DNA of 58,000 bases from Cryptomeria japonica (taxonomy: Eukaryota; Streptophyta; Pinopsida; Cupressales; Cupressaceae), in assembly GCF_030272615.1 (NCBI RefSeq), contig NC_081415.1, positions 375,365,392-375,423,391 on the forward strand, given 5' to 3'. The notes beneath the pieces were generated by a model. The model did no database searches. It saw only the letters and a program-made list of their open reading frames with translations, and was not told the DNA's origin. Below are positions 23,778 to 34,759 of the stretch, piece by piece; position 1 is the first letter of the stretch, and the number at the start of each line of letters is the position of its first letter. The position numbers and the translations under genes were made by a program.

Positions 23778-24079
23778 TTCTTGTTTTACTTCTGTTTTTC
23801 ATTTTCAGATCTAATTTGTATGCATTTAATCAAATTCACATTTACAATTATATATTTTTAGAGGTTCGATGTACAAAAACCCTAGATATTTTGTTAAAAA
23901 TTGACTTGTGGGTTGCATAATTTATGGTTTATTTTCTTAGATTTGATTTACATTAAAACCATATATTTGTTTAATTCATTGGTTAATCAATCATTTTATA
24001 AAGAAATCACACTGTTTAATCTATCCATCCAATTTTTCCTTCTTTATGCATGGGTTTTACTACCCTTTCACCTACATCC

Positions 24080-24440
24080 TGTTAAAGTTGAGAAATACAA
24101 CCTCATAGATACTAGTGAACACCCGCATGCAAATAACCTGTCAGGTACAAGAGATACTGAAACACAAACAAGGTGCTCGGAAAGCCTGAAGCAGAAAACA
24201 ATATGCAATAATAATAATAATCAGTGTATGATTACAAGGGATCAATCCTTATAAAATGAGATCAAAACTTAAAAGTAAAAACCCTAAAAAGAGCAATTAA
24301 TAATTAATAATGAATTAATTATTAATGTGCCTAAATTTAGCTTCCTAAGTTTAGCTTAAGTGAAAATAAAGAAAAAGGTGGCTTAATTATTAAATCAATA
24401 TGATTTAATTAATTAAGTAAATAACCTTATTACTCCAACA
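24080..24440 (-). repeat. 3' LTR of C1
   Basis: Plus strand TGTTAAAGTTGAG to TACTCCAACA. Includes an AAT microsatellite and AT-rich inverted stretches. It is close to the partner, so C1 is younger than G1. Confidence 0.95.
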
Positions 24441-24455
24441 CCCCCCCTTAAGATA
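24441..24455 (-). other. Polypurine tract of C1
   Basis: The minus strand reads TTAAGGGGGGG directly before the LTR start TGTTGGAG. Confidence 0.8.
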
Positions 24456-24644
24456 AATTTAGGGAGAAGCTAAAACACTAAGGACTAGATTCATGAAAGC
24501 AAAAAATGGATCCTGGTAACAAAGCCTGATGAGGTACCCAAGTACAATGAAATCTTTGTAAAGTGGAGAAAAGGAGAAAACCCAGTGGGAAAAAACTCTA
24601 TTCTAAAAGAGATGAAAGTATGCTAAAAAAAATGAAGGAAGGCC

Positions 24645-25290
24645 TCACAAAGACCCCCTAAGGACAACTTCCTTCAACCCGAGCATAGAGCGCAACTGAA
24701 GATAGCACGACGATGCCAAAGGTTTCATGAAGATGTCAGCAACCTGCTCCTCTATAGGAATGTACTCCAAGATGAGTGGACCATCTTGAATCAACTTCCT
24801 GTTGAAGTGCATGTGGATATCAATGTGCTTCACCGCTGATGCTCCACTGGATTTTGTCACACCAAAGAAGTGTGGCACTATCAGGAGGAAACCCAAACTC
24901 TGTCATCAACTGTCGAAGCCATAAAACCTCATGACTGGCCAACACTGCTGCTCGATAGTCAGGCTCTTTAGATGATAATGCAATAGCGGATTGCTTCTTG
25001 CAAGACCATGTGATAGGACTAGAACCAAGGCAAAAAACAAAGCCAGAAGTAGACTTCTGATCATCAACATCACCAACCCAATCCGAGTCAGTGAAGCCGA
25101 CAATGTGAGGAGCCCCTGATGTGTAGTGAATGTCGTACTGTGTAGTGCCCTGAATGTACCTCAAGATACATTTGGCAGCTTGCCAATGGCTCTCATGTGG
25201 ATCATGGAAGAACCTAGAGACAAGGCCAATTGCAAAGGAAAGATTAGGACGCAAATGCGTCAGGTACAACAAACTACCAACCAACTATAT
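24645..25290 (-). pseudogene. C1 copia RNase H remnant
   Basis: Minus reading shows LVGSLLYLTHLRPNLSFAI, FTDSDWVGDVDDQKSTSG, SSKEPDYRA (usual form SSTEAEY) and, after a frame break near 24845, HIDIHMHFNRKLI followed by TEEQVADI-like IEEQVADIFMKPL. This is the typical end of a copia polyprotein. The frame break and the altered acidic motif mark it as inactive. Confidence 0.93.
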
Positions 25291-25399
25291 GTATAATGTA
25301 GAGTCTACTGAAGGAGTAGAGCAAGTGGAAGACAAAACAACACCCGACTGAAAGGGAGTGGGGCAGGCTTGCAATCAAGCATGCCAAATCTCTAGAGCA

Positions 25400-26110
25400 T
25401 GTCAAGAGCATACCTCTGCTGATATATGGAAATCCCATCCGAAGATTGAATAACATGTAGACCAAGAAAATAGTGCAAAAGATCGAGATCTGTCAACTCA
25501 AACTACTCCATCAAAGCTCTCTGGACACTCTGAATCATAGAGGATGAGCTACGTGTAATAATGAAATCATCAACATATAGCACAAGGATCAAAAGATCAC
25601 CCTTGAGACGCTGAATGTAAATTGTGGGATCAGAATGACAACGTGTGAAGTGAGAGGAGAGCAAAAAATAGTCCATCTTCTCATACCAAGCCCGAGGGGC
25701 TTGTTTGAGATCATATAATGAACACCAAAGAAGTGTCCTATACAAATCCTTGAGGCTACTCCATATAGATCTCCTCATGTAGGTCTCCATACAAAAAAAC
25801 ACTTTTCGCATCCATCTGAAAAACTGGCCATCCTTGTGAGGCTGCTAGTGATAGTACAAAGTGAACGGAATTCATCTTGGCAAAGGTCTCAGAGTAATCA
25901 ATACTCTCAACCTGAGAAAACCCCTTCGCAACAAGATGTGCTTTGTACTTATCTATTCAACCATCTGCAACATACTTGGTACGGTACACCCACTTGCACC
26001 AAACCATCTTTCTTCCCTTAGGAACAAAACAAAGATCCCAAGTATTATTCTTCATCAAAGAAGACTACTCTTCCTCCATAGCCATATCCCACTCAGGGCG
26101 GCCTATTGCC
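25400..26110 (-). pseudogene. C1 copia reverse transcriptase remnant
   Basis: Minus reading, across several stops and frame changes, gives KYKAHLVAKGFSQ, FQMDAK, the block PRAWYEKMDYFL and the catalytic LYVDDFIIT (near 25565). YVDD is the copia form of the catalytic aspartates. The open frame 25811-25503 is only part of the domain. Confidence 0.9.
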
Positions 26111-26240
26111 TTTGAAAACCTTGAGGATCATCCGAAATGGCATGACTCAAGAGATTAGCACCTGAAGTGTGTGATTGTGTATGACGGGAATCTGAAGGAT
26201 CACCTGCCATAGATCCAGCTGCCTCTACAGTAAAGCGGGC

Positions 26241-27471
26241 TCACTTGGGCAAATGCAGTGGATTTGGTGGTGGTGGGGATGGTGGATCAACATCTACATC
26301 ATCCTCAAGAGATGAAGAGGGAGGAGTAGGTAGTGAGGGAGAAGCTAGTGATGGAGAATCCACTTGAGGAAAGCGCTCATCAAACTGGACATCCCGTTGA
26401 AACAAGACCTCTCTAGAATTAGGATCAAACAACCTATACACCTTAACATCCTCACAGTAGCCAACAAATATGAGTGGTCAACTCTTCCTCTCCATGGCTT
26501 TTTGTTGAGCATCAAGAATAAATGCCCAAGCCTCACTGCCAAATACTTTGAATGTAGAAACATCGGGCTTGACATGGGTCGAAGCCTCCTTAGGAGTCAT
26601 ATGTCATAATGCCTTATGAGGCATTCAATTATGAATATAAGTGGCACAATTGACTGCCTCAACCCAAAAAGAAGAATCCATAGACCGAGAGTAAATCTTA
26701 CAATTGGCCCATCTCCTATAAAGTCATGTTCTTTCTGTCAGCGACACCATTCTGCTGAGGGGTGTAAGGTACTGTAAACTGATGCTGTAAACCACGCTCA
26801 GTGCAAAAATCCCCGAAGGCCTAATTCACATACTCCCCCCATTATCTTTGCGTATCCGCTTGATAGAAAGTCTAGACTGCTTCCCCACAAATGTCTTAAA
26901 GATCCGAAATGAATCAAAAACACAAGACTTGTACTTAAGAAAGTATACCCACATACATCTGAAGAAGTCATCAATAAATGTGAGCACATATCTATCCCCT
27001 ACAAAAGGAGTCGAAAATGACATGAGGTCACTATGTACCAACTCCAAGGGTGCCAAAGCACGTGTAGCTCTACCCATAGGAAAAGAATCCCGGTGATGTT
27101 TGCCAAGTACCCAACCTCGACAAACACCATCAGTACAAGAAATCTGTGGGAGCCTAATCACTAGTGCGTATGTACTCATATGTTGTAAATATCTGTAATT
27201 GACATGGCCAAAACACTCATGCTAAAGTCTTCTCACTGTGTCTACATGTGCTATAAGAGACGAACCTGTCAAATCTCTATAAAAGGGATGCAGGATCAAC
27301 ACTCCCAGTAGCCACAACCAAATCAGGATCATGAAGGTCTCGAATAACCACATCATGTGGTGAGAACTCAACTGTCTTACCATTGCCTAAGTGGCAAATC
27401 TGATAGATAGAAAAAAGGTTTGATGAAATATCAGGAACAACAAGGACATCCCGAAGACAACCACCATCCAA
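26241..27471 (-). pseudogene. C1 copia GAG-pre-integrase and integrase remnant
   Basis: A pre-integrase region (near 27470-27190, with HECFGHVNY) leads into the integrase core: APLELVHSDLMSF (first Asp), LTFIDDFFRCMWVYFLK (second Asp) and RKDNGGSM. After a stop comes YTPQQNGVADR, holding the region of the last acidic residue. The tail (26600-26241) includes RLFDPNSREVLFQRDV. Multiple stops show it is inactive. Confidence 0.9.
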
Positions 27472-27539
27472 TGAAACAGTACTTGAACCTATAACGAAAA
27501 ACTGTGTAGAGTCACCAACTGCAATCTGTGAAGTGCCAC

Positions 27540-27995
27540 AATGGGAAGTGGGGTGACAAACTCTCGAGTGTGTGTCATATGGTGAGAAGCACTAGAATCT
27601 AGGATCCAAGTGGATCCTGAAGGCAATGCTTACACATAAAGAGCATGACCTTTCCCTGTGGGTGGGGAAGGTGACTGAGGTGAGGTGATGTGATGCTCAT
27701 GCATGGCCTCCTCTAAAGCCTCTAATTGTTTCCAACACTTAGAAACTGGATGCCCTTCCTTGCCACAAAAACTGCAAGGATCACTCGATTTCTTCTTAGT
27801 CTTGGAGGAAGTCTCAACAGACTTAGAAGATTTACCTTGCTTAGGGTTGAATTGTGGTTTTGAAGTAGACTTCAGTGTTGGCTTGGAGGAACTCTCATTG
27901 CCTGTTGAATTTGTCTTCGGCTTCTGTTTCTGCTTCTTCCTCTGAGATGGTTGAACTACCAATGCTTGGTTCTTTGATCTTGGGAGAGCATCCAA
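27540..27995 (-). pseudogene. C1 gag zinc knuckle and protease start
   Basis: A lysine/serine-rich stretch leads to CSFCGKEGHPVSKC (near 27775), a CCHC zinc knuckle. After a stop, STWILDSSASHHMT (near 27600-27560) is the copia protease active-site region; the usual D-S-G reads D-S-S here. Confidence 0.9.
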
Positions 27996-28191
27996 CTATG
28001 TAAGCTTGGACGACTTTCGTGTCAACTGATCACATAATACCTCAAATGTAGGCATGGTAAATCATGAACTCAAAGCATCCATGGTGGAATAGAAGGTAGA
28101 AGAGAATATTTGAAATGAACCTCGAAGCTTAGATATAATCAGGTATATGCTCTGTGTCTGTTTTGGTCTTACCACAACCCTGTAACAATGA

Positions 28192-28575
28192 TCACATTGA
28201 TTTTAATTTCATCAAGAAATCCTTAATAGATGGAAAAGAATCAGGTGCCAAGGTGGTCAATTCTGCCTCAACCTGAAGTGCCCTGAGTTGATTAATGGTG
28301 TCAAGCAAATCATCAAGCTTATTCCATATAGCCTGAGGAGTTGTGCAACCCTCCGGGTGAAAATGAAGACTGTCTGTAACATGCAAAGAAATCAAACCCA
28401 TGGCCTCATCCATTCTATTTTTGTGCCGTAGAACCTCAAAGAGACTCGTCAATAGAGGTTTATTCTCATCCAAATAGGACCATAAAACCTTAAACATGAG
28501 AAGTCTAGTCATATGTGCCTTCCAGGTATGATAATTGTGTGGAGTAAGACGGTCACATGAAGAGGTATCCGCCAT
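28192..28575 (-). pseudogene. C1 gag, UBN2-type N-terminal domain
   Basis: Starts at the ATG at 28575 (MADTSSCDRLTPHNYHTW) and continues through AHMTRLL, a pattern of copia gag (UBN2 family). The frame ends early at 28192, and more gag sequence follows in other frames to 27995. Confidence 0.85.
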
Positions 28576-29701
28576 GATGTTTATGCTTTTGAAATGTGTT
28601 TAAAGAGGTTTCTAATTTTTGATGTGAATATATAGAAAGCAAGAAAAAAACACTCCAACACAAAAAACCAAACCCCAGTACAATTTTGAAAGCCGAAAAG
28701 CATGAAAAAGAAAAAAACACTTCTAACTATCCTCTGTGTACTTGATAAATTTTCTAATGAAATAAATTGTAGAACTGGAAAGAGCGTTCAAACAACTTTC
28801 CAATGCCTATTCGTTTGTGAAAAATAGAATCTGTATGCAAAAGATACGCCCCAAAAGTGCAAAACCAAGGGTTGACTTTGATTGGCAATAAATGCAGAAA
28901 AACAACAATATTTGGAAAAATAACCTCCACCTCTGGATCGTGCTCGTAATCAACTTTTCAGGGATATCTCGTTTGTGCGATTTTGATACCGTATGCTGCC
29001 GATATCGCAAAAACGACCTAGGGTGCTAAAAAAGGCTTCAAGAGGTGACTGACAACTTTGCGGTGGCTGGCCAACGATAGTGGCATGGTGGTGGAGGTCT
29101 GGTGGCGTGTTAGTGGAGCGAAGGCGACACTGTGGCCGGTGGCAGGCGGGCGGCGGAGGCGGGTTTATAGCTCGCTGGCAGCTTGTGTAGGGAGTTTTTA
29201 AAAACTGCTAGCAGCTTTTGAAAGGCCGCTGACGGCTTGAAGCCATCGCAGGGTGTGCGTGTTGTCTGACTTCAGCAGTAAAAAAATGATTGTTAATATT
29301 TTTTTTGCTTCCTGCGTGTGAGAGCCATACGGTATGACCTGTATGGCGCCGTACGACTATAAGAATAATTATTTTTTGCCTTAGAAGTCACGAAGGCCAA
29401 ATTTGACAAATTTATAGTCAATTTCTAGGTTCTCGAGCCTTTGGAGTGCAATGGTGAGGTCTGTTTGGGCCCAAAATGCTTTGAAATTGCAAGCACCCCC
29501 AGAGATTTGAAAAATTCCAAATCTTCAAACCATCGCGAATCTGACGTCGTGAGTCCAAAATTGACAAACCAAAGGTCAATCTTGACTAATTCAATTGTTC
29601 CAAACACAACGGAGAGGTAAAAAAAATGATTGAAAATGCATAAAAAATTCTGTTTCAAGACAGGATCCCTTAAAAAACGAACAGGAAGCGACAAATCTGA
29701 A
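28576..29701 (-). other. C1 leader between primer site and gag
   Basis: Long untranslated leader with no domain. The part around 29040-29280 is strikingly G+C- and CpG-rich compared with the rest of the element and pyrimidine-rich on the coding strand. Confidence 0.7.
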
Positions 29702-29713
29702 GCTTTGATACCA
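29702..29713 (-). other. Primer binding site of C1
   Basis: GCTTTGATACCA on the plus strand is TGGTATCAAAGC on the minus strand, one base from the usual initiator-Met site, and abuts the LTR at 29714. Confidence 0.85.
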
Positions 29714-30072
29714 TGTTAAAGTTGAGAAATACAATTTCACATAATCTAGTGAACACCTGCATGCAAATAGCCTATCACGTACAAGAGATACTGAAACACA
29801 AACAAGGTGCTTTGAAAGCCTAAAGCAAAAAACAATATGCAATAATAATAATAAGTGAATGATTACAAATGGATGAATCCTTATAAAAGGAGATCAAAAC
29901 CTAAATGTAAAAACCCTAAAAAGAGCAATTAATAATTAATAATGAATTAATTATTAATGTGCCTAAATTTAGCTTCCTAAGTTTAGCTTAAGTGAAAATA
30001 AAGTAAAAGGTGACTTAATTATTAAATCAATATGATTTAATTAATTAAGTAAATAACCTTATTACTCCAACA
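29714..30072 (-). repeat. 5' LTR of C1
   Basis: Plus strand TGTTAAAGTTGAG to TACTCCAACA, matching 24080-24440. It is followed by the target duplication CATCC. Confidence 0.95.
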
Positions 30073-30107
30073 CATCCAACATCATAGTGAAAATAAGTTA
30101 TAGGCTC

Positions 30108-31526
30108 ATGGCTTCCCAAAGTTCAAATACTAAGGGCTGTAAGCTTGTGTCGAAGAACCTATTGCATGGGAACTTGGGTGAATCCTCAATGCCTACACAA
30201 GACATACTTAACATTATGGAGAACAATTTCCCTCACAATTCTTATGATGAGGATGACTCATTAACTAGAGTTACTATTGACAAATTGGGGAAGCTTGACC
30301 ATGAGTTGGATAATATTCTATAATGAATGGGTCAAGAACACTCGAATAGTGAGGCAATCCCCTTGATTGAAGGCTTGAGGAGAATGGTTCAAAGTGATGA
30401 AATTGGTGTGGTTGCCTGACATTGCTCATATTGCTGATACTAATGTTATGCCAATAAAAATCTGTGCAGAATCTCTTGGTTCCTCTAATCCTATAAATCA
30501 AGTTGAGCATGCCATTCCTATGCCTACATCCTTGCCCATCGTGTCTACATATACACCTTCTATCATGATTGCATCTACACAAAATGCTAATCCTACATAT
30601 ATTAGTCATGGGGGCAATCCTATTAATCAATACTCCTACATACCTCCTTTCGTTAGCCTTCCATTTGTTTTCCAACTATCTCCTTTACCAACATACCATA
30701 ATGTTCCACCTCCTTATCTCAACCTCCACCTACCTATCACAATATTACACCTCCATCTCAATCCAAAATTTCATACTCCAACTCATCCCCTTAAGCCACT
30801 ATCAATAACCTAGCTAAAAGTGTGTCATCCTTACATCAACAATTGACTTCTTTAACCCAATTTGAGTTTAGTGTCCCACATATGATGTAGCTATCCCACA
30901 ATCCGATGATGTGGTTTGTGTGGTTGCTAATAAGAATGTGAAAATTCCCCAATTGGAGTTATATAATGGAAAAGGTGATAACTTTGACTCATGTGAAAAC
31001 ATTTCAAACCTTTTGTAGTGATTTCTCTCATGATCATAGACTCATGGCAAAAAGTTTTGCTCACATTTTTAGAGATAAAGATTTGCAATGGTAATGCTTT
31101 TTGCCTCCTTATTCTATCACTTCTTTTCAACAGTTGGCTAATGCATTCATTCAACAATTTTAAAATAATATAGATCCTAAAATTACTTTGACTAGTTTGA
31201 TTCATTGTAAGCAAGGAGTGAAAGAAAAAGTGATTGATTTTATTGGTAGATATAAACATTTGCATCCATAAATTGCTTATTCTACGATTGATGGTGATGT
31301 TCAAATAATTTTCATTACTAATTTGCAAAAGGATATTAGAGATAAACTTTCATTTTCTAAATTTTCATCTTTCACACAATTGTATGCAGTGCTTCCTAAC
31401 TATTAGCTTCAAGTGAGCCAATTTGAATCCCCCTCTTTTAAAAGCAAAACAAAGGCTTCATCAAGATCAATGATAACTCTTCCAACCATATTACTAATTT
31501 GCAAAAGGATATTAGAGATAAACTTC
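30108..31526 (+). pseudogene. G1 gag, first part
   Basis: Begins at the ATG at 30108 (MASQSSNTKGCKLVSKNLL), 36 bp after C1. A proline/serine-rich stretch leads into a Ty3-type retrotransposon gag domain at about 30940-31400, with FDSCENI, FAHIFRDKDLQW, LTSLIHCKQGVKEKVIDFI and TNLQKDIRDKL. Several in-frame TAA/TAG stops (after DLQW, QQF and HP) replace probable Gln codons. It is interrupted at 31526 by S1 and contains a 176-bp tandem duplication. Confidence 0.85.
31314..31489 (+). repeat. 176-bp segment of G1 gag, tandemly duplicated
   Basis: The segment from ATTACTAATTTGC to TCCAACCAT occurs at 31314-31489 and starts again at 31490. The second copy is cut at 31526 by S1 and resumes at 33202-33340. 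The duplication therefore came before the S1 insertion. Confidence 0.88.
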
Positions 31527-33196
31527 TGTGTGGGGGAAAAAGTGACACTAAGCAAACATGCCCTAATCTCACTTTCAATCACACATTTGTGGAATACGAA
31601 AGAGCCTAGAGGTATCACACAATTGGCTACTTCTTTTTGTGGAAGCGAGAGCCACGGGCTACCTATTAGGATTTCTATTCCTTTGTTGTAATTGAAAGAT
31701 GAAATGATGCAAGTTCAATCCCTAACCCCAAAGTGCAAGTATGAACTAATAACAAGGTTGCAGAATTGAACTTAAATAATGGAAAGCTGTAAACACAAGG
31801 ACAAGAGAAGAATGTAAATGTGTACCCAGAGTTAAAATCTGACTGAAAATGTTCGGGACGGGGGCGCGGGCACCACTGTCCTGATTCTGCCCCTGAAACT
31901 GCTCCGAAAACTGCTGTTTTTGCACTCTGGAAAAGCTGTCAAAACTGCTGAAAATGCTGTCTGTTAGGAGGACCAGGGCGCCCAGCACCCCTGTCCCAGG
32001 GACCAGGGCACCCAGCGCCCCTGTCCTGGCAGGACCAGGGCGCCCCACGCCCCTGTCCTGGTCTTCTACTCCGAAACTTGGTGTGTGGTCCCGTCTCCGT
32101 CTGCTTCTTCTGGATCTGTAACTTGCGGCGTCGTCCGAATTCCGAAACCTGCACTTATATCTGAAAAGGTGTGGTGGGCGGCTATATAGGGTTTTGCCTT
32201 AGTCAAACCTCCGCTTCAGTGATTTCCACCTCCACGAATAGCCAAGTTGTATTGTAAAATGTATTGTGTGTGCAGACCTAGTGTGTGTGCAAGGTCCTTA
32301 AATGCAAGAAAGCAAACTAGAGAAACCTAGAAAGTAAACCCTAATTGCTTGTAAATGATAATGTAAATGCTCTAAATCAAGATGCAAAGTGATCTAAAGC
32401 ATGGATAAATGATATATTGGAGCTTATGAAAAGACATGAAAACAAGATGAAATCATACCCAACCCTCAAGGGAGGAGTACAAGCCAATCTTCAGTCGGTA
32501 ATCTCCTATTGTTCTTCAATGTCTCCCAAGCCCTAAATGAATGAATTGGATGAATGCTTGATGGATGGATGTTGAATGTTATTGAAGTCTTCAAAGATCT
32601 GCTCTTTCGCTGCATAGAAGGTCCTCAAAACAAAATTCGGATCCTTTCAAATGAAGAAAGAGAGCTCTTATATATGAAACCCTAGGTCTTAATTTTGACT
32701 TTTGGCCGACCTAGAGATTGAATATCCCGCCAATTTCTTGGGGTTAAGCTTTATTTTATGATTGGGTCGTGCTCCTAAAATTTCGGGAAAAATGTCCGGG
32801 ACCATGTTGCACTCCGGGCGCCATGGTCCCGACAACTTTTCACCAAATTTTCAGGGCCGTCAGATATGATGATTTTAGAGAGAATCCCAAAGTTACAGCT
32901 GATTTCGAGATGTTTTGACCCCCGAAATCAAGCCCCCAAGTTCAAAATAGGACCTAATTAGGGTTTTTGATTAAATGATGTATTGGAAGAATAAAAGGAA
33001 AGGGGCACACTTTAATGAAAAGGGCCCAACTTTATGATATAGGAGATGATAAAATAGGACCTTAGACCTAATTAATTTGACTAATTAAGTGCTAAAGGGG
33101 AAATGCAATGCAAAATGCAAAATGCGCCAAGGCGGGTGCTAAACTAGGTGTGAAATTGTACCACCCTAGCAAGTGCGTACAATTTACGACGCTACA
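31527..33196. mobile_element. S1: solo LTR, 1.67 kb
   Basis: Starts TGTGTGGGGGAAAAAG and ends TTACGACGCTACA, flanked by the exact 5-bp duplication ACTTC (31522-31526 and 33197-33201). No internal primer site, polypurine tract or coding domain is present, so this is the product of LTR-LTR recombination. It holds a G+C-rich triplet repeat at 31970-32060 and possible TATA boxes (CTATATAG near 32181, TTATATATG near 32667). The parent family appears gypsy-like, but this is not proven. Confidence 0.88.
31970..32062. repeat. G+C-rich ~28-bp tandem repeat in S1
   Basis: Three units of GGACCAGGGCGCCCAGC followed by CCCCTGTCC in an otherwise AT-rich region. Its translation in both strands gives Gly/Pro/Ala-rich open frames that are not genes. 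Confidence 0.85.
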
Positions 33197-33374
33197 ACTT
33201 CCATTCTCCAAATTTTCATCTTTCACACAATTGTATGCAGTGCTTCATAACTATTAGCTTCAAGTGAGCCAATTTGAATCCCCTTCTTTCAAAAGCAAAA
33301 CAAAGGCTTCATCAAGATCAATGATAACTCTTCCAACCATATTCATAGGCAAGTGGTAGCCACAATACTAGGTG
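33197..33374 (+). pseudogene. G1 gag, middle part
   Basis: Continuation of gag after S1 up to N1. In frame it reads NDNSSNHIHRQVVATILG; removing N1 and one copy of its target duplication joins it in frame to LSPTFRRELALL on the far side. Confidence 0.8.
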
Positions 33375-34303
33375 TGTTGGAATCCAATAACACTGAGAGG
33401 GGGGGTGAATCAATATTATACCAGAATGATTAATTTTTGTCTTATTAAAACATGCATACACCAACCGATATACTGGTACATATAGAATTGAAAGAAGTAA
33501 AGTAAACAATAAGCCAATCACATAAATGAGAACCATAACACCCATAATTATACATGGAAAACCTCAAAGAGGAAAAACCACGGTGGGATTTGTGACCCAC
33601 AATATCAATTCACTGGCCATATGAAGAGATATTACAAAATATAGAGGCTTGCACTTGTAGGAAGGCTTACAACCTATAGCACACTACTCAATCAGAAAAG
33701 GAGCCTCACTGACTACATATAAATCCAAACTTCAATACAGAGAAATGAGTGAACTGCTAAGATAGCATCTTCTATGCCAGAATACAGTTCCGGTTAAGCT
33801 CTGTCTGTTCCGGTCTGAAACCTTAAACCCTTTACTGGAATAACCCTTACATAAATATCCTCACATACATGATCTCTCAGATATATTTTGCATGATATCG
33901 CATTCACATATCCATCACAATATTCCATTCTTCATATATAAAAAATGATCTAATCCAACTGACCTATATACCCTATACAATTTATCATGTCTTATGTCGG
34001 CTTACAAAGATATTTACAATATCAAATTACATGTCGGCCATATAACATAAATATATGAATATCAAAATCATTTGCCGATGCCGGATCCAAAAGATGTCAG
34101 CCTCCAATAGTGATAACCATATTCTAAACCATGTTGGCCTGTATTGCCGGTAACCAAATAAATCCTTCTATCCTGCTGGTGCCAGTGCTGGTGTAGTGCC
34201 TACCCGTACACAACTGAACCAAAACATGAAGCCGAAACAAGATACTATGTTGCCATCAATGACAACATAGTGAAACCAACCATTTGAGTGTCAATTGCCA
34301 ACA
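33375..34303 (-). repeat. 3' LTR of N1
   Basis: Plus strand TGTTGGAATCC to ATTGCCAACA. Shares with its partner the motifs GAGAGGGGG, GGAAAACCTCAAAGAGGAAA and CCGATGCCGGATCC. Confidence 0.95.
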
Positions 34304-34492
34304 ATCTCCCCCTTTGGCATTGATGGCAACACTCATGTGAAAAATGGTCATGGTTTCATCTGCCGGTTTCATCTTGCCTGCTCCCCCTGAGCTGAATATC
34401 TATCAATGCAAAATACTCCATACCCCCCCAAATGTATACAACTCCTTTTCTTTTTCACATCTATATCACTCCCCCTTTGACATCAATGCCAT
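34304..34492 (-). other. Multiple polypurine tracts of N1
   Basis: Minus strand: three related purine tracts, the LTR-adjacent one at 34304-34320 (ATGCCAAAGGGGGAGAT), another near 34381 (CAGGGGGAG) and one near 34469 (GATGTCAAAGGGGGAG). Repeated tracts of this kind are typical of Sireviruses. Confidence 0.8.
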
Positions 34493-34759
34493 CAAAATTT
34501 GAAATAGAATACCAAAGATCCAAAACTGTACAATGATTATCTAAAAAATATCTTACCGGAGCTTAACAAATTTGAAAATTTCCAGATATGCCTTCTCCAA
34601 TAGCTCAAGATAAGTATCCCAACCAGTTTTGAAAGTGCCAGAAATAGATACAAGTCCATTTAGTATATGTGCAAAGGACTCTTTCTCATTTAGCTATGCC
34701 GGTGTGGGCTTTCCAACCATATCCATACACTCCTTCTTATGTACACTGAGTGAATCCAA

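Larger units (their letters stand above)
24080..30072 (-). mobile_element. C1: complete but decayed Ty1/copia element
   Basis: LTRs of 361 and 359 bp with TG...CA ends, the 5-bp duplication CATCC (24075-24079 and 30073-30077), a primer site and a polypurine tract all agree on minus orientation. Gag, protease, integrase, reverse transcriptase and RNase H follow in copia order (integrase before reverse transcriptase). Every domain carries stops or frameshifts, so it is not autonomous now. It lies in the leader of G1, 30 bp before the G1 gag start codon. Confidence 0.96.

Noticed and set aside
31746-32154. Gly/Pro/Ala-rich open frames on the minus strand
   Set aside because: They come from the G+C-rich repeat inside solo LTR S1 and have no domain.
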